Shown here: piece after piece, positions 1 to 6,962 of the stretch
Layout: each line of letters opens with the position of its first letter
How positions within the stretch are numbered: position 1 is the first letter of the stretch
Assembly (NCBI GenBank): GCA_036403035.1
Contig: DASWRT010000347.1
Span: 1 to 10,790, forward strand
Direction of reading: 5' to 3'
Origin: DASWRT01 sp036403035
GTDB lineage: Bacteria; Pseudomonadota; Alphaproteobacteria; ATCC43930; CGMCC-115725
DNA length: 10,790 nt
Notes under the pieces: generated by a model
Databases searched by the model: none
Told to the model about the DNA's origin: nothing
The model's input: the letters and a program-made list of their open reading frames with translations, nothing else
Position numbers and translations under genes: made by a program

Positions 1-501
1 GGCCGCCTGGAGCAGCTTCAGGATGATGTTCTCGACGTCCTCGCCGACATACCCCGCCTCGGTCAGCGTCGTCGCGTCCGCCATCGTGAACGGGACGTCG
101 ATGATCCGCGCCAGCGTCTGCGCCAGCAGCGTCTTGCCCGACCCCGTCGGGCCGACCAGCAGGATGTTCGACTTCGCCAGCTCGACGTCGTTGTTCTTCG
201 CGCCGTGGGCAAGCCGCTTGTAGTGGTTGTGAACCGCCACCGACAGCACGCGCTTGGCGTGATCCTGGCCGATGACGTAATCGTCGAGGACCTTGCAGAT
301 GTCGCGCGGACCCGGCACGCCGTCCCGCGACTTGACGAGCGTCGTCTTGTGCTCCTCACGGATGATGTCCATGCAGAGTTCGACGCATTCGTCGCAGATG
401 AACACCGTCGGGCCGGCGATCAGCTTCCGCACCTCGTGCTGGCTCTTGCCGCAGAAGGAGCAGTAGAGCGTATTTTTGGAATCGCCGCTGGACTTCGTCA
501 T
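1..501 (-). CDS. clpX: ATP-dependent Clp protease ATP-binding subunit ClpX (N-terminal part, cut by window edge)
   Basis: ClpX is the AAA+ unfoldase that recognises tagged or native substrates and feeds them to the ClpP chamber in the cytoplasm. Only the first 167 codons are present; the reading frame is open to base 1 and the gene continues beyond the left edge. The N-terminal zinc-binding domain is intact, with Cys14-x2-Cys17 and Cys36-x2-Cys39. The AAA+ domain begins near residue 65 and carries the Walker A motif GPTGSGKT at 117-124. The segment ADATTLTEAGYVGEDVE (141-157) contains the GYVG pore loop typical of ClpX. The start is the ATG at 499-501, preceded by GGAG five bases upstream. 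The gene lies downstream of clpP on the same strand, 272 bp away, and seems to have its own promoter. The identification is essentially certain; what is missing is the Walker B, sensor and C-terminal regions. Confidence 0.97.
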   Translation of the reverse strand, partial: MTKSSGDSKNTLYCSFCGKSQHEVRKLIAGPTVFICDECVELCMDIIREEHKTTLVKSRDGVPGPRDICKVLDDYVIGQDHAKRVLSVAVHNHYKRLAHGAKNNDVELAKSNILLVGPTGSGKTLLAQTLARIIDVPFTMADATTLTEAGYVGEDVENIILKLLQAA

Positions 502-622
502 AGCCACTCCGTCAACCGTCGAGGGAATTCCTCGACCAAGGTCACCGCCTACCCGCCATCGCGCGGTCGGGACTGCAGGCAGCGGTCATGGCATGAACGC
601 CGATGCGTCACGCGAGCTTACG

Positions 623-651
623 ATTAAACGATATGTGCCGAAAGGCATCAA
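623..651 (-). promoter_or_regulatory. Probable sigma70 promoter for clpX
   Basis: Read on the minus strand, the -35 box TTGATG (646-651) and the -10 box TTTAAT (623-628) are separated by exactly 17 bases. The boxes match the consensus at 4/6 and 5/6 positions, which is notable in such GC-rich DNA. Initiation would fall near base 616 and leave a 5' leader of about 115 nt before the clpX ATG. This suggests clpX can be expressed independently of the upstream tig-clpP transcript. It is a consensus match only, and a heat-shock sigma factor could also act here. Confidence 0.5.
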
Positions 652-686
652 TATCTAGTTACGATCGAGCGGCCCGGTGACAGGAC

Positions 687-760
687 CGACGCCGAGCGGT
701 TGCAGAACGGTCGGCGTCGCCGCCGCCGCCGGTCCGCAACCGCGCTTTCGATTGGACCGG
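687..760 (-). terminator. Two inverted repeats in the clpP 3' flank, possible terminator or attenuator
   Basis: Just beyond the clpP stop (on the minus strand) are two inverted repeats. CCGGTCC/GGACCGG occupies 729-735 and 754-760 (7 bp stem, 18-base loop). CGACGCCGA/TCGGCGTCG occupies 687-695 and 711-719 (9 bp stem, 15-base loop). Neither is followed by a U-rich tract on the minus strand, so they do not form a classic intrinsic terminator. They could pause polymerase or protect the 3' end of the tig-clpP mRNA. The rest of the 272 bp gap holds no gene I can support. Confidence 0.28.
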
Positions 761-773
761 AACCGGCGCGCAC

Positions 774-1415
774 TCAGGCGCGGACCTTCACGTCCTCCTC
801 GCGCGGCGGCCGGTTGGAGACCACCTCGTCGATGAGGCCGAACTCCTTCGCTTCCAGCGGCGACATGAACTTGTCGCGTTCGACAGCGGCGGAGATCACC
901 TCGAGCGGCTGGCCGGTGTGCTTCACGTACATCTCGTTCAGCCGCGCGCGCAGCGCAAGGATCTCGCGCGCCTGGATCTCGATGTCGGTCGCCTGACCCT
1001 GCGCGCCGCCGGACGGCTGGTGGATCATGATCCGCGAGTTCGGCAGCGAGAACCGCTTCCCCTTCGCGCCGGCAGTCAGCAGCAGCGAGCCCATCGAGGC
1101 CGCCTGTCCGATGCACACGGTCGAAACCGGCGAGCGGATGTACTGCATCGTGTCGTAGATCGCGAGGCCCGACGTTACGACGCCGCCCGGCGAGTTGATG
1201 TATAACGCGATGTCCTTGTTCGGATTCTCCGACTCCAGGAACAGGAGCTGTGCGCAGATCAGGCTCGACACGCCGTCATGCACCGGCCCGACGAGGAAGA
1301 TGATACGCTCCTTCAGGAGCCGCGAGTAGATGTCGAAGGCACGCTCGCCGCGGTTGGTCTGCTCGACCACCATCGGCACCAGCGTGTTCATATAGTGTTC
1401 GATAACGTCGGCCAT
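774..1415 (-). CDS. clpP: ATP-dependent Clp protease proteolytic subunit ClpP
   Basis: ClpP is the serine peptidase that forms the double-heptamer chamber of the ClpXP and ClpAP proteases. The predicted protein has 213 residues, close to the usual length of about 200-210. The catalytic triad is visible: Ser107 in GQAASMGS, His132 in MIHQPSGG and Asp181 in ERDKFMS. The 25- and 49-residue spacings equal those of E. coli ClpP (97/122/171 in mature numbering). The YINSPGG oxyanion-loop motif is at 72-78. I chose the ATG at 1413-1415 because the protein then begins MADVIEHYMNTLVPMVVEQ, a normal ClpP N-terminus, and AAAGGA lies about 10 bases upstream. A start 39 bases further upstream is in frame but would overlap the end of tig. 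The gene follows tig after 25 bp on the same strand, so the two are probably one operon, with clpX next. Confidence 0.97.
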   Translation of the reverse strand: MADVIEHYMNTLVPMVVEQTNRGERAFDIYSRLLKERIIFLVGPVHDGVSSLICAQLLFLESENPNKDIALYINSPGGVVTSGLAIYDTMQYIRSPVSTVCIGQAASMGSLLLTAGAKGKRFSLPNSRIMIHQPSGGAQGQATDIEIQAREILALRARLNEMYVKHTGQPLEVISAAVERDKFMSPLEAKEFGLIDEVVSNRPPREEDVKVRA

Positions 1416-1440
1416 GATCGTTGCGTCCTTTCCGGTCTGA

Positions 1441-2793
1441 TCAGGCGTTTTCACTCTTGGCCGGCTCTCCCTCGTCCTCGGCGGTGCCGAGCAGCTCGGC
1501 CGGGGAGACCGGCTTGTCGGTGACCTTCGCCATCTCGACGATGAAGTCGATGACCTTGTCCTCGAAGAGGGGGGCGCGAAGCTGGGCCAGCGCCTCCGGC
1601 TGGTTGCGGTAGAATTCCACCACCTGACGCTCGTAGCCGGGATGGCGCCGAGCCTCCTCTATGAGGGCACGGTTCACTTCCTCGTTACCTACCTGAATGT
1701 TGTTGGTGCGGCCGATCTCCGCAAGGAGCAACCCGAGCCGGACGCGCCGCTCGGCAATCTCGCGGTACTCGCGCTTCAGGGTCTCCTCGTCCTTGCCGGC
1801 GTCCTCCGGCTCGGCGCTCTCGCCGCCCTGCGCGCGTTCCGCCTCGTACTGTTTCCAGATCGTCTCGAACTCGGCGTCGACCATGCCGGCCGGCACAGGA
1901 AAGTCGTGCTTGGCGGCGAGCTGGTCGAGCAGCACCCGCTTCAGCCGCTGGCGGGCGACCGCGCCGTAATCGCGCTCGAGCCGCTCGCGGATGACCTTGC
2001 GCACCTCCTCCAGCGTGTCCATGCCGACCGCCTTCGCCAGCTCCTCGTCGACGGCCGCCGGCTGGAAGGCGCGCACTTCCTTCACGTCGACGTCGAACTG
2101 CGCCGCCTTGCCGGCGAGGTCGGCGCTGCCGTAATCCTCGGGGAAGCTGACATCGACGGTGCGGTGCTCGCCCGCCGTCGCGCCGACGAGCTGGTCCTCG
2201 AAGCCGGGGATGAAGCTGCCCGATCCCAGCTCCAGCGTGTAGTCCTTGGCCTCGCCGCCGGGGAAGGGCGTGCCGTCGATCTTGCCGAGGAAGTCGATCA
2301 CGACCGCGTCGCCCTTCTCGGCGGCGCGCTCGACCGGCTCCGACTTGCGGTTCGACTGGGCGATGCGCTCCAGCGCCTTGTCGATGTCCGCGTCCGGGAC
2401 CTCCGGCCGCAGCCGTTCGATCTCGATCGTGTCGAACGCGACCGGCGTGATGTCGGGCAGCACCTCGACCGCCATCTTGTATTCGAGATCCGCGCCCTCG
2501 TTGAACGAGACGATCTCGATCTGCGGCTGCAGCGCCGGGCGCAGGCCGCGTTCGCGGATCGCCTCCGACGAGCTGTCGTTGACGGCGCGCTCCAGCACCT
2601 CGCCCATCACCGAGCTGCCGTAGCGGCTCTTCAGCACGGCCATCGGCACCTTGCCCGGCCGGAAGCCGGGCAGGCGGACGGATTGGCCGATCTCGGTCAG
2701 GCGATCCTTGACCTTCTGCTCGATATCGGAGGACGCGACGACGACCTTGAACTCGTGCTTGAGTCCCTCGGCGTTGGTTTCTGTGATCTGCAT
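1441..2793 (-). CDS. tig: Trigger factor (ribosome-associated chaperone, peptidyl-prolyl isomerase)
   Basis: Trigger factor binds the ribosome beside the exit tunnel and shields nascent chains. The protein is 450 residues, the usual family length. The N-terminal domain carries the ribosome-docking signature GFRPGKVP at 43-50. An FKBP-type peptidyl-prolyl isomerase domain follows at about 161-243 (GDAVVIDFLG at the start, SFIPGFEDQLVG at 193-204, then SFPEDY). The C-terminal alpha-helical chaperone arms run from about 250 to 430, with an acidic insert rich in E, D and G around 322-337 and an acidic tail. The start at 2791-2793 gives the typical MQITETNAEGL opening. The frame stays open 99 bases further upstream, but that extension is proline-rich, unlike the family, and runs into the tRNA-Leu gene. 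The Shine-Dalgarno sequence is weak (AGG about 11 bases upstream). The gene lies between tRNA-Leu and clpP. Confidence 0.97.
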   Translation of the reverse strand: MQITETNAEGLKHEFKVVVASSDIEQKVKDRLTEIGQSVRLPGFRPGKVPMAVLKSRYGSSVMGEVLERAVNDSSSEAIRERGLRPALQPQIEIVSFNEGADLEYKMAVEVLPDITPVAFDTIEIERLRPEVPDADIDKALERIAQSNRKSEPVERAAEKGDAVVIDFLGKIDGTPFPGGEAKDYTLELGSGSFIPGFEDQLVGATAGEHRTVDVSFPEDYGSADLAGKAAQFDVDVKEVRAFQPAAVDEELAKAVGMDTLEEVRKVIRERLERDYGAVARQRLKRVLLDQLAAKHDFPVPAGMVDAEFETIWKQYEAERAQGGESAEPEDAGKDEETLKREYREIAERRVRLGLLLAEIGRTNNIQVGNEEVNRALIEEARRHPGYERQVVEFYRNQPEALAQLRAPLFEDKVIDFIVEMAKVTDKPVSPAELLGTAEDEGEPAKSENA

Positions 2794-2862
2794 GAACGAG
2801 GAGCCTGTTGAGAACGGGGTCGCCGGCGAGGCGCTCACCGGGAGGTTAGGAGACCGCCGGGC

Positions 2863-2947
2863 TGGTGCGGGCGGAGGGACTTGAACCCCCACGACTCGCG
2901 TCGCTGGAACCTAAATCCAGTGCGTCTACCAATTCCGCCACGCCCGC
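2863..2947 (-). tRNA. tRNA-Leu (anticodon UAG)
   Basis: The minus strand folds as a class II tRNA. The acceptor stem is GCGGGCG/CGCCCGC, followed by discriminator A and an encoded CCA (2863-2865). The anticodon stem CTGGA/TCCAG encloses the seven-base loop TTTAGGT, giving anticodon UAG for CUN leucine codons. A long variable arm (CGAC-GCGA-GTCG) is typical of leucine tRNAs. The T arm contains GGTTCAAGTCC. Total length is 85 nt including CCA. It sits 69 bp upstream of tig on the same strand and could share its transcript, with RNase processing releasing the tRNA. The 204 bp further upstream (2948-3151) contains no gene; I saw no promoter there strong enough to call. Confidence 0.96.
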
Positions 2948-3133
2948 ACCGACCGGACGCTCGGCACGACGCCACGCCACGGCATCCCCACCTGCCTTCC
3001 AGCCGGCGGGGAGCGGTCATAGCACACGGGATCAGACAGCGGAACAGGCGAAAACCGCAGTCCGACGCGAAGATCGGGAGGTCCCGGCCGCACCGGTCCG
3101 AGCCGGCGCCGACCGGGAGAACGTGAGGTAAGG

Positions 3134-3152
3134 ACGGCGGCGGCGCCGCCGT
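3134..3152 (-). terminator. GC-rich hairpin at the stop codon of the small hypothetical gene
   Basis: ACGGCGGC (3134-3141) pairs perfectly with GCCGCCGT (3145-3152) around a three-base loop. The stem overlaps the last base of the TAA stop of the small gene read on the minus strand and is followed there by CCTTACC, a poor U tract. Position and stability fit a transcription stop. The weak U tract leaves room for it being only a 3'-end stabiliser, or simply GC-triplet repetition. Confidence 0.42.
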
Positions 3153-3397
3153 TAGGCGACGCGATCGCGGTAGGCGTCGACGAAGCTGCGGAGGGCGAGC
3201 AGCTTCAGGCTGGTGGTGCTGCGGTCGGCGGTAGGCGACTCATAGGTGACCGAGAAGCGCACGTGCGGAATGCCCAGCGCGTCCTCCCGCAGGTCGAGCA
3301 CCGTGACCTTCTCGGTGATCATGTTGCGATGCCGGCGCGCGTAGCTATAGCCCGGCTGCACGTCTGAGTCATGGCTGCGGCGGAAGAACCCGGTCAT
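3152..3397 (-). CDS. Small conserved-looking hypothetical protein (81 aa)
   Basis: I do not recognise this protein by name. It is 81 residues, has no signal peptide or membrane segment and is probably cytoplasmic. The N-terminus is basic and aromatic (MTGFFRRSHDSD), followed by a GYSYARRHRNM stretch. A beta-rich core comes next (EKVTVLDLREDALGIPHVRFSVTYES, about 29-54), and a helical C-terminus ends in LLALRSFVDAYRDRVA. The start at 3395-3397 is preferred because AGGGG lies 8 bases upstream; the frame stays open to 3460, but that extension lacks such a site. Codon use matches its neighbours. It stands alone between malonyl-CoA decarboxylase (125 bp upstream) and a hairpin at its stop codon. 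Proteins with a similar GIPHVRF-type core seem familiar to me from alphaproteobacterial genomes as uncharacterised short proteins, but that is memory, not a search. Confidence 0.7.
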   Translation of the reverse strand: MTGFFRRSHDSDVQPGYSYARRHRNMITEKVTVLDLREDALGIPHVRFSVTYESPTADRSTTSLKLLALRSFVDAYRDRVA

Positions 3398-3522
3398 CGA
3401 CACATCCCCTGGATGGCCCCTGTGAACGATGACCCGAGTTTCATCCGCCGCATTGAACAAAGGGTTAAGCCGTTTCCCTTTCGTCTAAAAGGCGAATTGA
3501 ATACGCGGCAATTCCCGCACGG

Positions 3523-5058
3523 TTATGCGTTCGCCAGGGCGCGGATCGGCGACGCGGCCGCGATGCGGCCGTCGCCGGTATAGGCTTCGTGGTTGGCGTC
3601 GATCTCCGGCAGCTTGTACAGATAATTGACCATCAACCCGGCGGATTGCTGCAGCCCGCGCGGCGAGCGGTCGGCCAGCCAGTTCAGCCGCTCGACCCGC
3701 GCGCCGTTGCTGAGATGGAAATGCGCGACCGGGTCGAGCGCACGCCGCTTCGACGTCTGCTCCAGGGCGAGGTAGCGGCTGCAGAGCCGCATCAGCGGCT
3801 CCTTCAGCACGCGGGCCACCGCCTCGTCCTCGTGCCACCGCGGCATGTCGAGCAGTCCCTTCAGGCCGAGCTTCGCGAGGTGGCTTGGCAGCGCCGCGAA
3901 CGCCTTGCGCTCGGCCGGCAGCAGCAGGCTGCCGCCGTCGGCGGCCTCGCCGAGCCGGCGGTCGAGCCAGCCGAGGAAGCCGGGGATCGGCGACAGCGTC
4001 GCGAAGGTCCTGAGCCGCGGCAGCTCGGCCGCGAGCTGGTCGACGACGCGCTTGATCAGGAAGTTGCCGAAGCTGATCCCGGCGAGCCCCGTCTGGCAGT
4101 TCGAGATCGAGTAGAAGATCGCGGCGGTGGCGGCGGCGGAATCGCCGACCGGCGCGCTCTCGTCCAGCAGCGCGTGCACGTCGCCGGCCATGCCGTTCAC
4201 CAGCGCGACCTCGACGAAGATCAGCGGCTCATCCGGCATCCGCGGGTGGAAGAAGGCGAAGCAGCGTCGGTCCGAATCGAGCCGGTTCTTGAGGTCGGTC
4301 CAGCCCCGGATCGTATGCACCGCCTCGTAGACGATCAGCTTTTCCAGGAGCGCGGCCGGAGCCTGCCAGGTGATGTGGCGCAGCTCCAGGAAGCCGATGT
4401 CGAACCAGCCCGCCAACAGCCCCTTGAGATCCTGCTCCAGGCCGGCGAGCAGCGGGTCGCCGCCGCCGCCCTGCGCCAGCCGCATCAGCTCCGCCCGCAT
4501 GTCGACGAGGAACTTGACGCCCTCCGGCAGCCCGTTGAACTGGGTCAGGAGCCGGATGCGCGGCGGTTCCAGCGCCTGCCGCATCGCCCGCTCGGCACGC
4601 CGCCGCGCCGCGTCGTCGGTCGCCGCGGAAAGCTCGGCGCAACATGCCGCGATCTCCCGGCGATCGACGTCGAACCGCTCGGCGAGAAGACGGAGAAACC
4701 GCTCCCGCCCGACCGGGCTGAGCGCGAGGTAGATACGGCCGAGGTCGGCCGCGCGGGCGCGCGCCGTCACCTCGCCGCCGCGCGCCTGCAAGCAGTCGCG
4801 CATTCGCTCGACCAGCCGCTCGGCGTCGTCGCGGGGCAGATCGGGACGCGGCGCGCCGCCGCCGAGCACGCCGCGGGCGGAGTCCGCGATGTCGCGCCAG
4901 GCAGTGCGCAGGTTCGCAAGCGTGCGGTCGATCACTGTATCGAAGAAGCCGGCTCCGGCGGCGGCGCCGTTGCCGGAAGACGCCCGTTCCGCGGGGATGA
5001 CGGCCGCGGTCGCGGCGGTGGCCGGTGCGCCGTCGTTGCTGATGCTGCTGCTGCTCAT
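3523..5058 (-). CDS. Malonyl-CoA decarboxylase
   Basis: This enzyme converts malonyl-CoA to acetyl-CoA and CO2, and is homologous to human MLYCD and rhizobial MatA. The protein has 511 residues. Residues 1-40 are a low-complexity Ala/Ser-rich extension. A helical N-terminal domain follows (about 40-210, including LLTQFNGLPEGVKFLVDMRAEL at 170-191). The GNAT-like catalytic domain then contains WFDIGFLELRHITW (218-231), YEAVHTIRGWTDLKNRL (244-260) and FFHPRMPDEPLIFVEVAL (269-286). The segments YSISNCQTGLAGISFGNFLIKRV (316-338) and DPVAHFHLSNGA (442-453) match the regions of the human catalytic Ser329 and His423; here they correspond to a Ser at 317 or 319 and His448. The ATG at 5056-5058 has GGAGG about 15 bases upstream, rather far, so the true start could differ slightly. 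No malonyl-CoA synthetase or malonate carrier is next to it, so the usual matABC arrangement is absent and the substrate source is unclear. Confidence 0.94.
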   Translation of the reverse strand: MSSSSISNDGAPATAATAAVIPAERASSGNGAAAGAGFFDTVIDRTLANLRTAWRDIADSARGVLGGGAPRPDLPRDDAERLVERMRDCLQARGGEVTARARAADLGRIYLALSPVGRERFLRLLAERFDVDRREIAACCAELSAATDDAARRRAERAMRQALEPPRIRLLTQFNGLPEGVKFLVDMRAELMRLAQGGGGDPLLAGLEQDLKGLLAGWFDIGFLELRHITWQAPAALLEKLIVYEAVHTIRGWTDLKNRLDSDRRCFAFFHPRMPDEPLIFVEVALVNGMAGDVHALLDESAPVGDSAAATAAIFYSISNCQTGLAGISFGNFLIKRVVDQLAAELPRLRTFATLSPIPGFLGWLDRRLGEAADGGSLLLPAERKAFAALPSHLAKLGLKGLLDMPRWHEDEAVARVLKEPLMRLCSRYLALEQTSKRRALDPVAHFHLSNGARVERLNWLADRSPRGLQQSAGLMVNYLYKLPEIDANHEAYTGDGRIAAASPIRALANA

Positions 5059-5161
5059 GCGCTCTGCCGTGGTCCTCCGCCGCGCCCGAGAACGGCGCCG
5101 TCCGCCCTTTATGATCGCAGAGCGCCGGGCCGGCAGCCAGATTGCTCACCTCTAGGTTGTA

Positions 5162-6664
5162 TCAGGAGCGTGGTTCCGCCCTCAGCCGTGTCAGCGTTCG
5201 CGGCAGCGCATCGATGATGTCCTCGGCGACGAGCCCGGAACCGAACTGCGCCGCAGCATCGCCGTGCAGCCATACCCCGGCGGCGGCGGCCTCGAAGGCC
5301 GGCATGCCCTGTGCGAGGAGGCCGAGGACGATGCCGGCGAGCACGTCGCCGCTCCCGGCCGTCGCCAGCTCGGGCGGCGCGTTGCCGTTGACGACGGCGC
5401 GTCCGTCCGGCGCCGCGACGACCGTGTCGGCGCCCTTCAGGAGCACGACGGCGCCGCTGCGCCGCGCCGCCTCGCGCACGCTGGAGACCTTGTCGCGGCC
5501 GAGCGCGAACAGCCGCCTGAACTCGCCGGGATGCGGCGTCAGCACGCAAGGCGGCGGCCCGATCGCGCCGAACAGGGTCTGCGGCGCGTCGGCGAAGGAG
5601 GTCAGCGCGTCGGCGTCGAGGACGGTGGCGCGCCCTGCCCGGAGCGCCGCGAGCACCGCCGCGCGCGTCTCCTCGCCGACCCCGGCGCCGGGACCGATCA
5701 GCACGGCGTTGCGGCGCGGGTCGGCGATCGCCTCGGCGAAGCCGTGTCCCGACGCCGGATCGAGCGGCTCGACCATGACCGCGGTGAGCGCGGTCGCGTA
5801 TACCGCCCAGGCGGCTGCCGGCACCGCGACCGTGACCAGCCCGGCGCCGGCCCGCGCCGCCGCGCGGGCCGCGAGCCGCCCGGCGCCGGTCATCCGCCCG
5901 CCGCCCGCGACGACCGCATGGCCCCGGCTGTATTTGTGGCCGTCGAGCCGCGGCCAGGGATAGCACCCGCGCCACAGCGCCGGATCGTTCTCGAACAGAT
6001 CAGGCGCGATCGCGTCGAGCACATCGGCTGGAATGCCGATGTCGGCAAGGACGGTCTCGCCGCAGAGCATCCGGCCGGGCAGCAGCAGATGCCCCGGCTT
6101 CTTCCGGAAGAACGTCACCGTGACGGCTGCCGGCGGCGCGAAGCCGCGGATCGTGCCGTCGGCGCCGTCGAGTCCGCTCGGCACGTCGACCGCGACGATC
6201 GGCGCGCCGCCGCGCGCCGCCGCCTCCAGCACCGTCCGCGCGACGCCGTCGACGTCGCGCGACAACCCGGCGCCGAACACCGCGTCGATCACGAGGCCGG
6301 CGCCGTCGAGCAGCGCCGGCGATAGCGTCTCGACCGGGCCCCGCCACAGCGCCGCGTGGTGCGCCGCGTCGCCGCGCAGCGCCGCCGAGTCGCCGCCGAG
6401 CAGGCCGAGCCGCACCGTCCACCCGGCCTCGGCGAGCACGCGCGCCGCGACGAAGCCGTCGCCGCCGTTGTTGCCGGGACCGCAGAGCACGGCGACCGGC
6501 CGCGGCGACCGCCAGCGCGCCAGCACGGCGGCGGCCACCGCCCGGCCGGCATTCTCCATCAGCACGGTTCCCGGCACGCCGCCGGCGATCGCGAGCGCGT
6601 CCGCCCGCCCCATCTCCGCCGGGGTCAGCAAGGCATGACTGCTTTCGGCCGCGCTCATCCCCAT
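5162..6664 (-). CDS. nnr: Bifunctional NAD(P)H-hydrate epimerase / ADP-dependent NAD(P)H-hydrate dehydratase
   Basis: This is a metabolite-repair enzyme (formerly YjeF). It interconverts the R and S hydrates of NAD(P)H and dehydrates the S form using ADP, restoring usable NAD(P)H in the cytoplasm. The 500 residues match the fused two-domain family. The N-terminal epimerase domain (about 10-225) has CGPGNNGGDGFVAAR (61-75), VDVPSGLDG (159-167) and KKPGH (188-192). The C-terminal ribokinase-like dehydratase domain (about 240-490) has HKYSRGHAVVAGG (243-255), LTPHPGEFRRL (375-385) and the nucleotide-site segment LATAGSGDVLAG (433-444). Two ATG codons compete: 6662-6664 and 6656-6658. GAGGGGA lies 3 bases before the first and 9 before the second, so initiation may be at the second, removing two residues. 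The gene is on the minus strand, diverging from tRNA-His. Confidence 0.95.
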   Translation of the reverse strand: MGMSAAESSHALLTPAEMGRADALAIAGGVPGTVLMENAGRAVAAAVLARWRSPRPVAVLCGPGNNGGDGFVAARVLAEAGWTVRLGLLGGDSAALRGDAAHHAALWRGPVETLSPALLDGAGLVIDAVFGAGLSRDVDGVARTVLEAAARGGAPIVAVDVPSGLDGADGTIRGFAPPAAVTVTFFRKKPGHLLLPGRMLCGETVLADIGIPADVLDAIAPDLFENDPALWRGCYPWPRLDGHKYSRGHAVVAGGGRMTGAGRLAARAAARAGAGLVTVAVPAAAWAVYATALTAVMVEPLDPASGHGFAEAIADPRRNAVLIGPGAGVGEETRAAVLAALRAGRATVLDADALTSFADAPQTLFGAIGPPPCVLTPHPGEFRRLFALGRDKVSSVREAARRSGAVVLLKGADTVVAAPDGRAVVNGNAPPELATAGSGDVLAGIVLGLLAQGMPAFEAAAAGVWLHGDAAAQFGSGLVAEDIIDALPRTLTRLRAEPRS

Positions 6665-6735
6665 CAGTCCCCTCGCCGCTTGCCGCCCGCACTGCGGCCG
6701 ACATTAGCCCGCGCGCGGAAATCGGCAACCCATGC

Positions 6736-6765
6736 TTGACCTCGCGCCCTCCGACGCTCTATCTC
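6736..6765 (+). promoter_or_regulatory. Likely promoter of tRNA-His
   Basis: TTGACC (6736-6741) is a 5/6 match to the -35 consensus. A weak -10 candidate, TATCTC (6760-6765), follows after 18 bases. Transcription would start only a few bases before the mature tRNA 5' end, as is common for isolated tRNA genes. The -35 element is convincing; the exact -10 is not. Confidence 0.42.
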
Positions 6766-6776
6766 CTGCTGGCGAC

Positions 6777-6854
6777 GGCGGGTGTAGCTCAGTTGGTTAG
6801 AGCGCCAGATTGTGATTCTGGATGTCGCCGGTTCGAATCCGGTCACTCGCCCCA
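6777..6854 (+). tRNA. tRNA-His (anticodon GUG)
   Basis: The sequence folds as a standard cloverleaf. The acceptor stem GCGGGTG (6778-6784) pairs with CACTCGC (6844-6850), including one G-U pair. The discriminator is C, the histidine-specific one, followed by an encoded CCA (6852-6854). The extra G at -1 required by HisRS is encoded at 6777. The anticodon stem CCAGA/TCTGG encloses TTGTGAT, giving GUG. The T arm GCCGGTTCGAATCCGGT is canonical. It stands alone between divergent nnr and a downstream phosphatase-like gene. Confidence 0.97.
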
Positions 6855-6962
6855 ATTTCCCGCCTTCCGGACTGTCGCCGATCACGTCGAGGCGCAGCGT
6901 GAACGGCGGCGCGCCGCACGGCCCTGCCCTCGGCTCAATCGCCGCTCTGAACGAGAGTCCGC

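Noticed and set aside
1642..2811. Long plus-strand open frame (389 codons) opposite tig.
   Set aside because: Antisense shadow of trigger factor; the product is a low-complexity Leu/Arg/Asp/Ala-rich string with no domain, as high-GC antisense frames usually give.
2794..2892. Upstream extension of tig by 33 codons.
   Set aside because: It enters the tRNA-Leu gene and gives a proline-rich leader foreign to trigger factors; the standard MQITETNAEG start lies inside.
3459..3499. Short inverted repeats AAAGGG/CCCTTT and GAATTG/CAATTC downstream of malonyl-CoA decarboxylase.
   Set aside because: Six-base AT-rich stems with 9-11 base loops are weak and have no U tract; I cannot separate them from chance.
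3589..5217. Plus-strand open frame of 542 codons opposite malonyl-CoA decarboxylase.
   Set aside because: Longer than the real gene, but its product is Arg/Glu/Pro-rich without motifs, while the minus strand encodes clear catalytic segments.
5264..6325. Plus-strand open frame of 353 codons opposite nnr.
   Set aside because: Arg/Gly/Ala-rich antisense frame; nnr on the minus strand has both enzyme domains.
6906..6917. 12-base perfect palindrome GCGGCGCGCCGC after tRNA-His.
   Set aside because: Such GC palindromes are expected by chance at this base composition; no loop, U tract or repetition.
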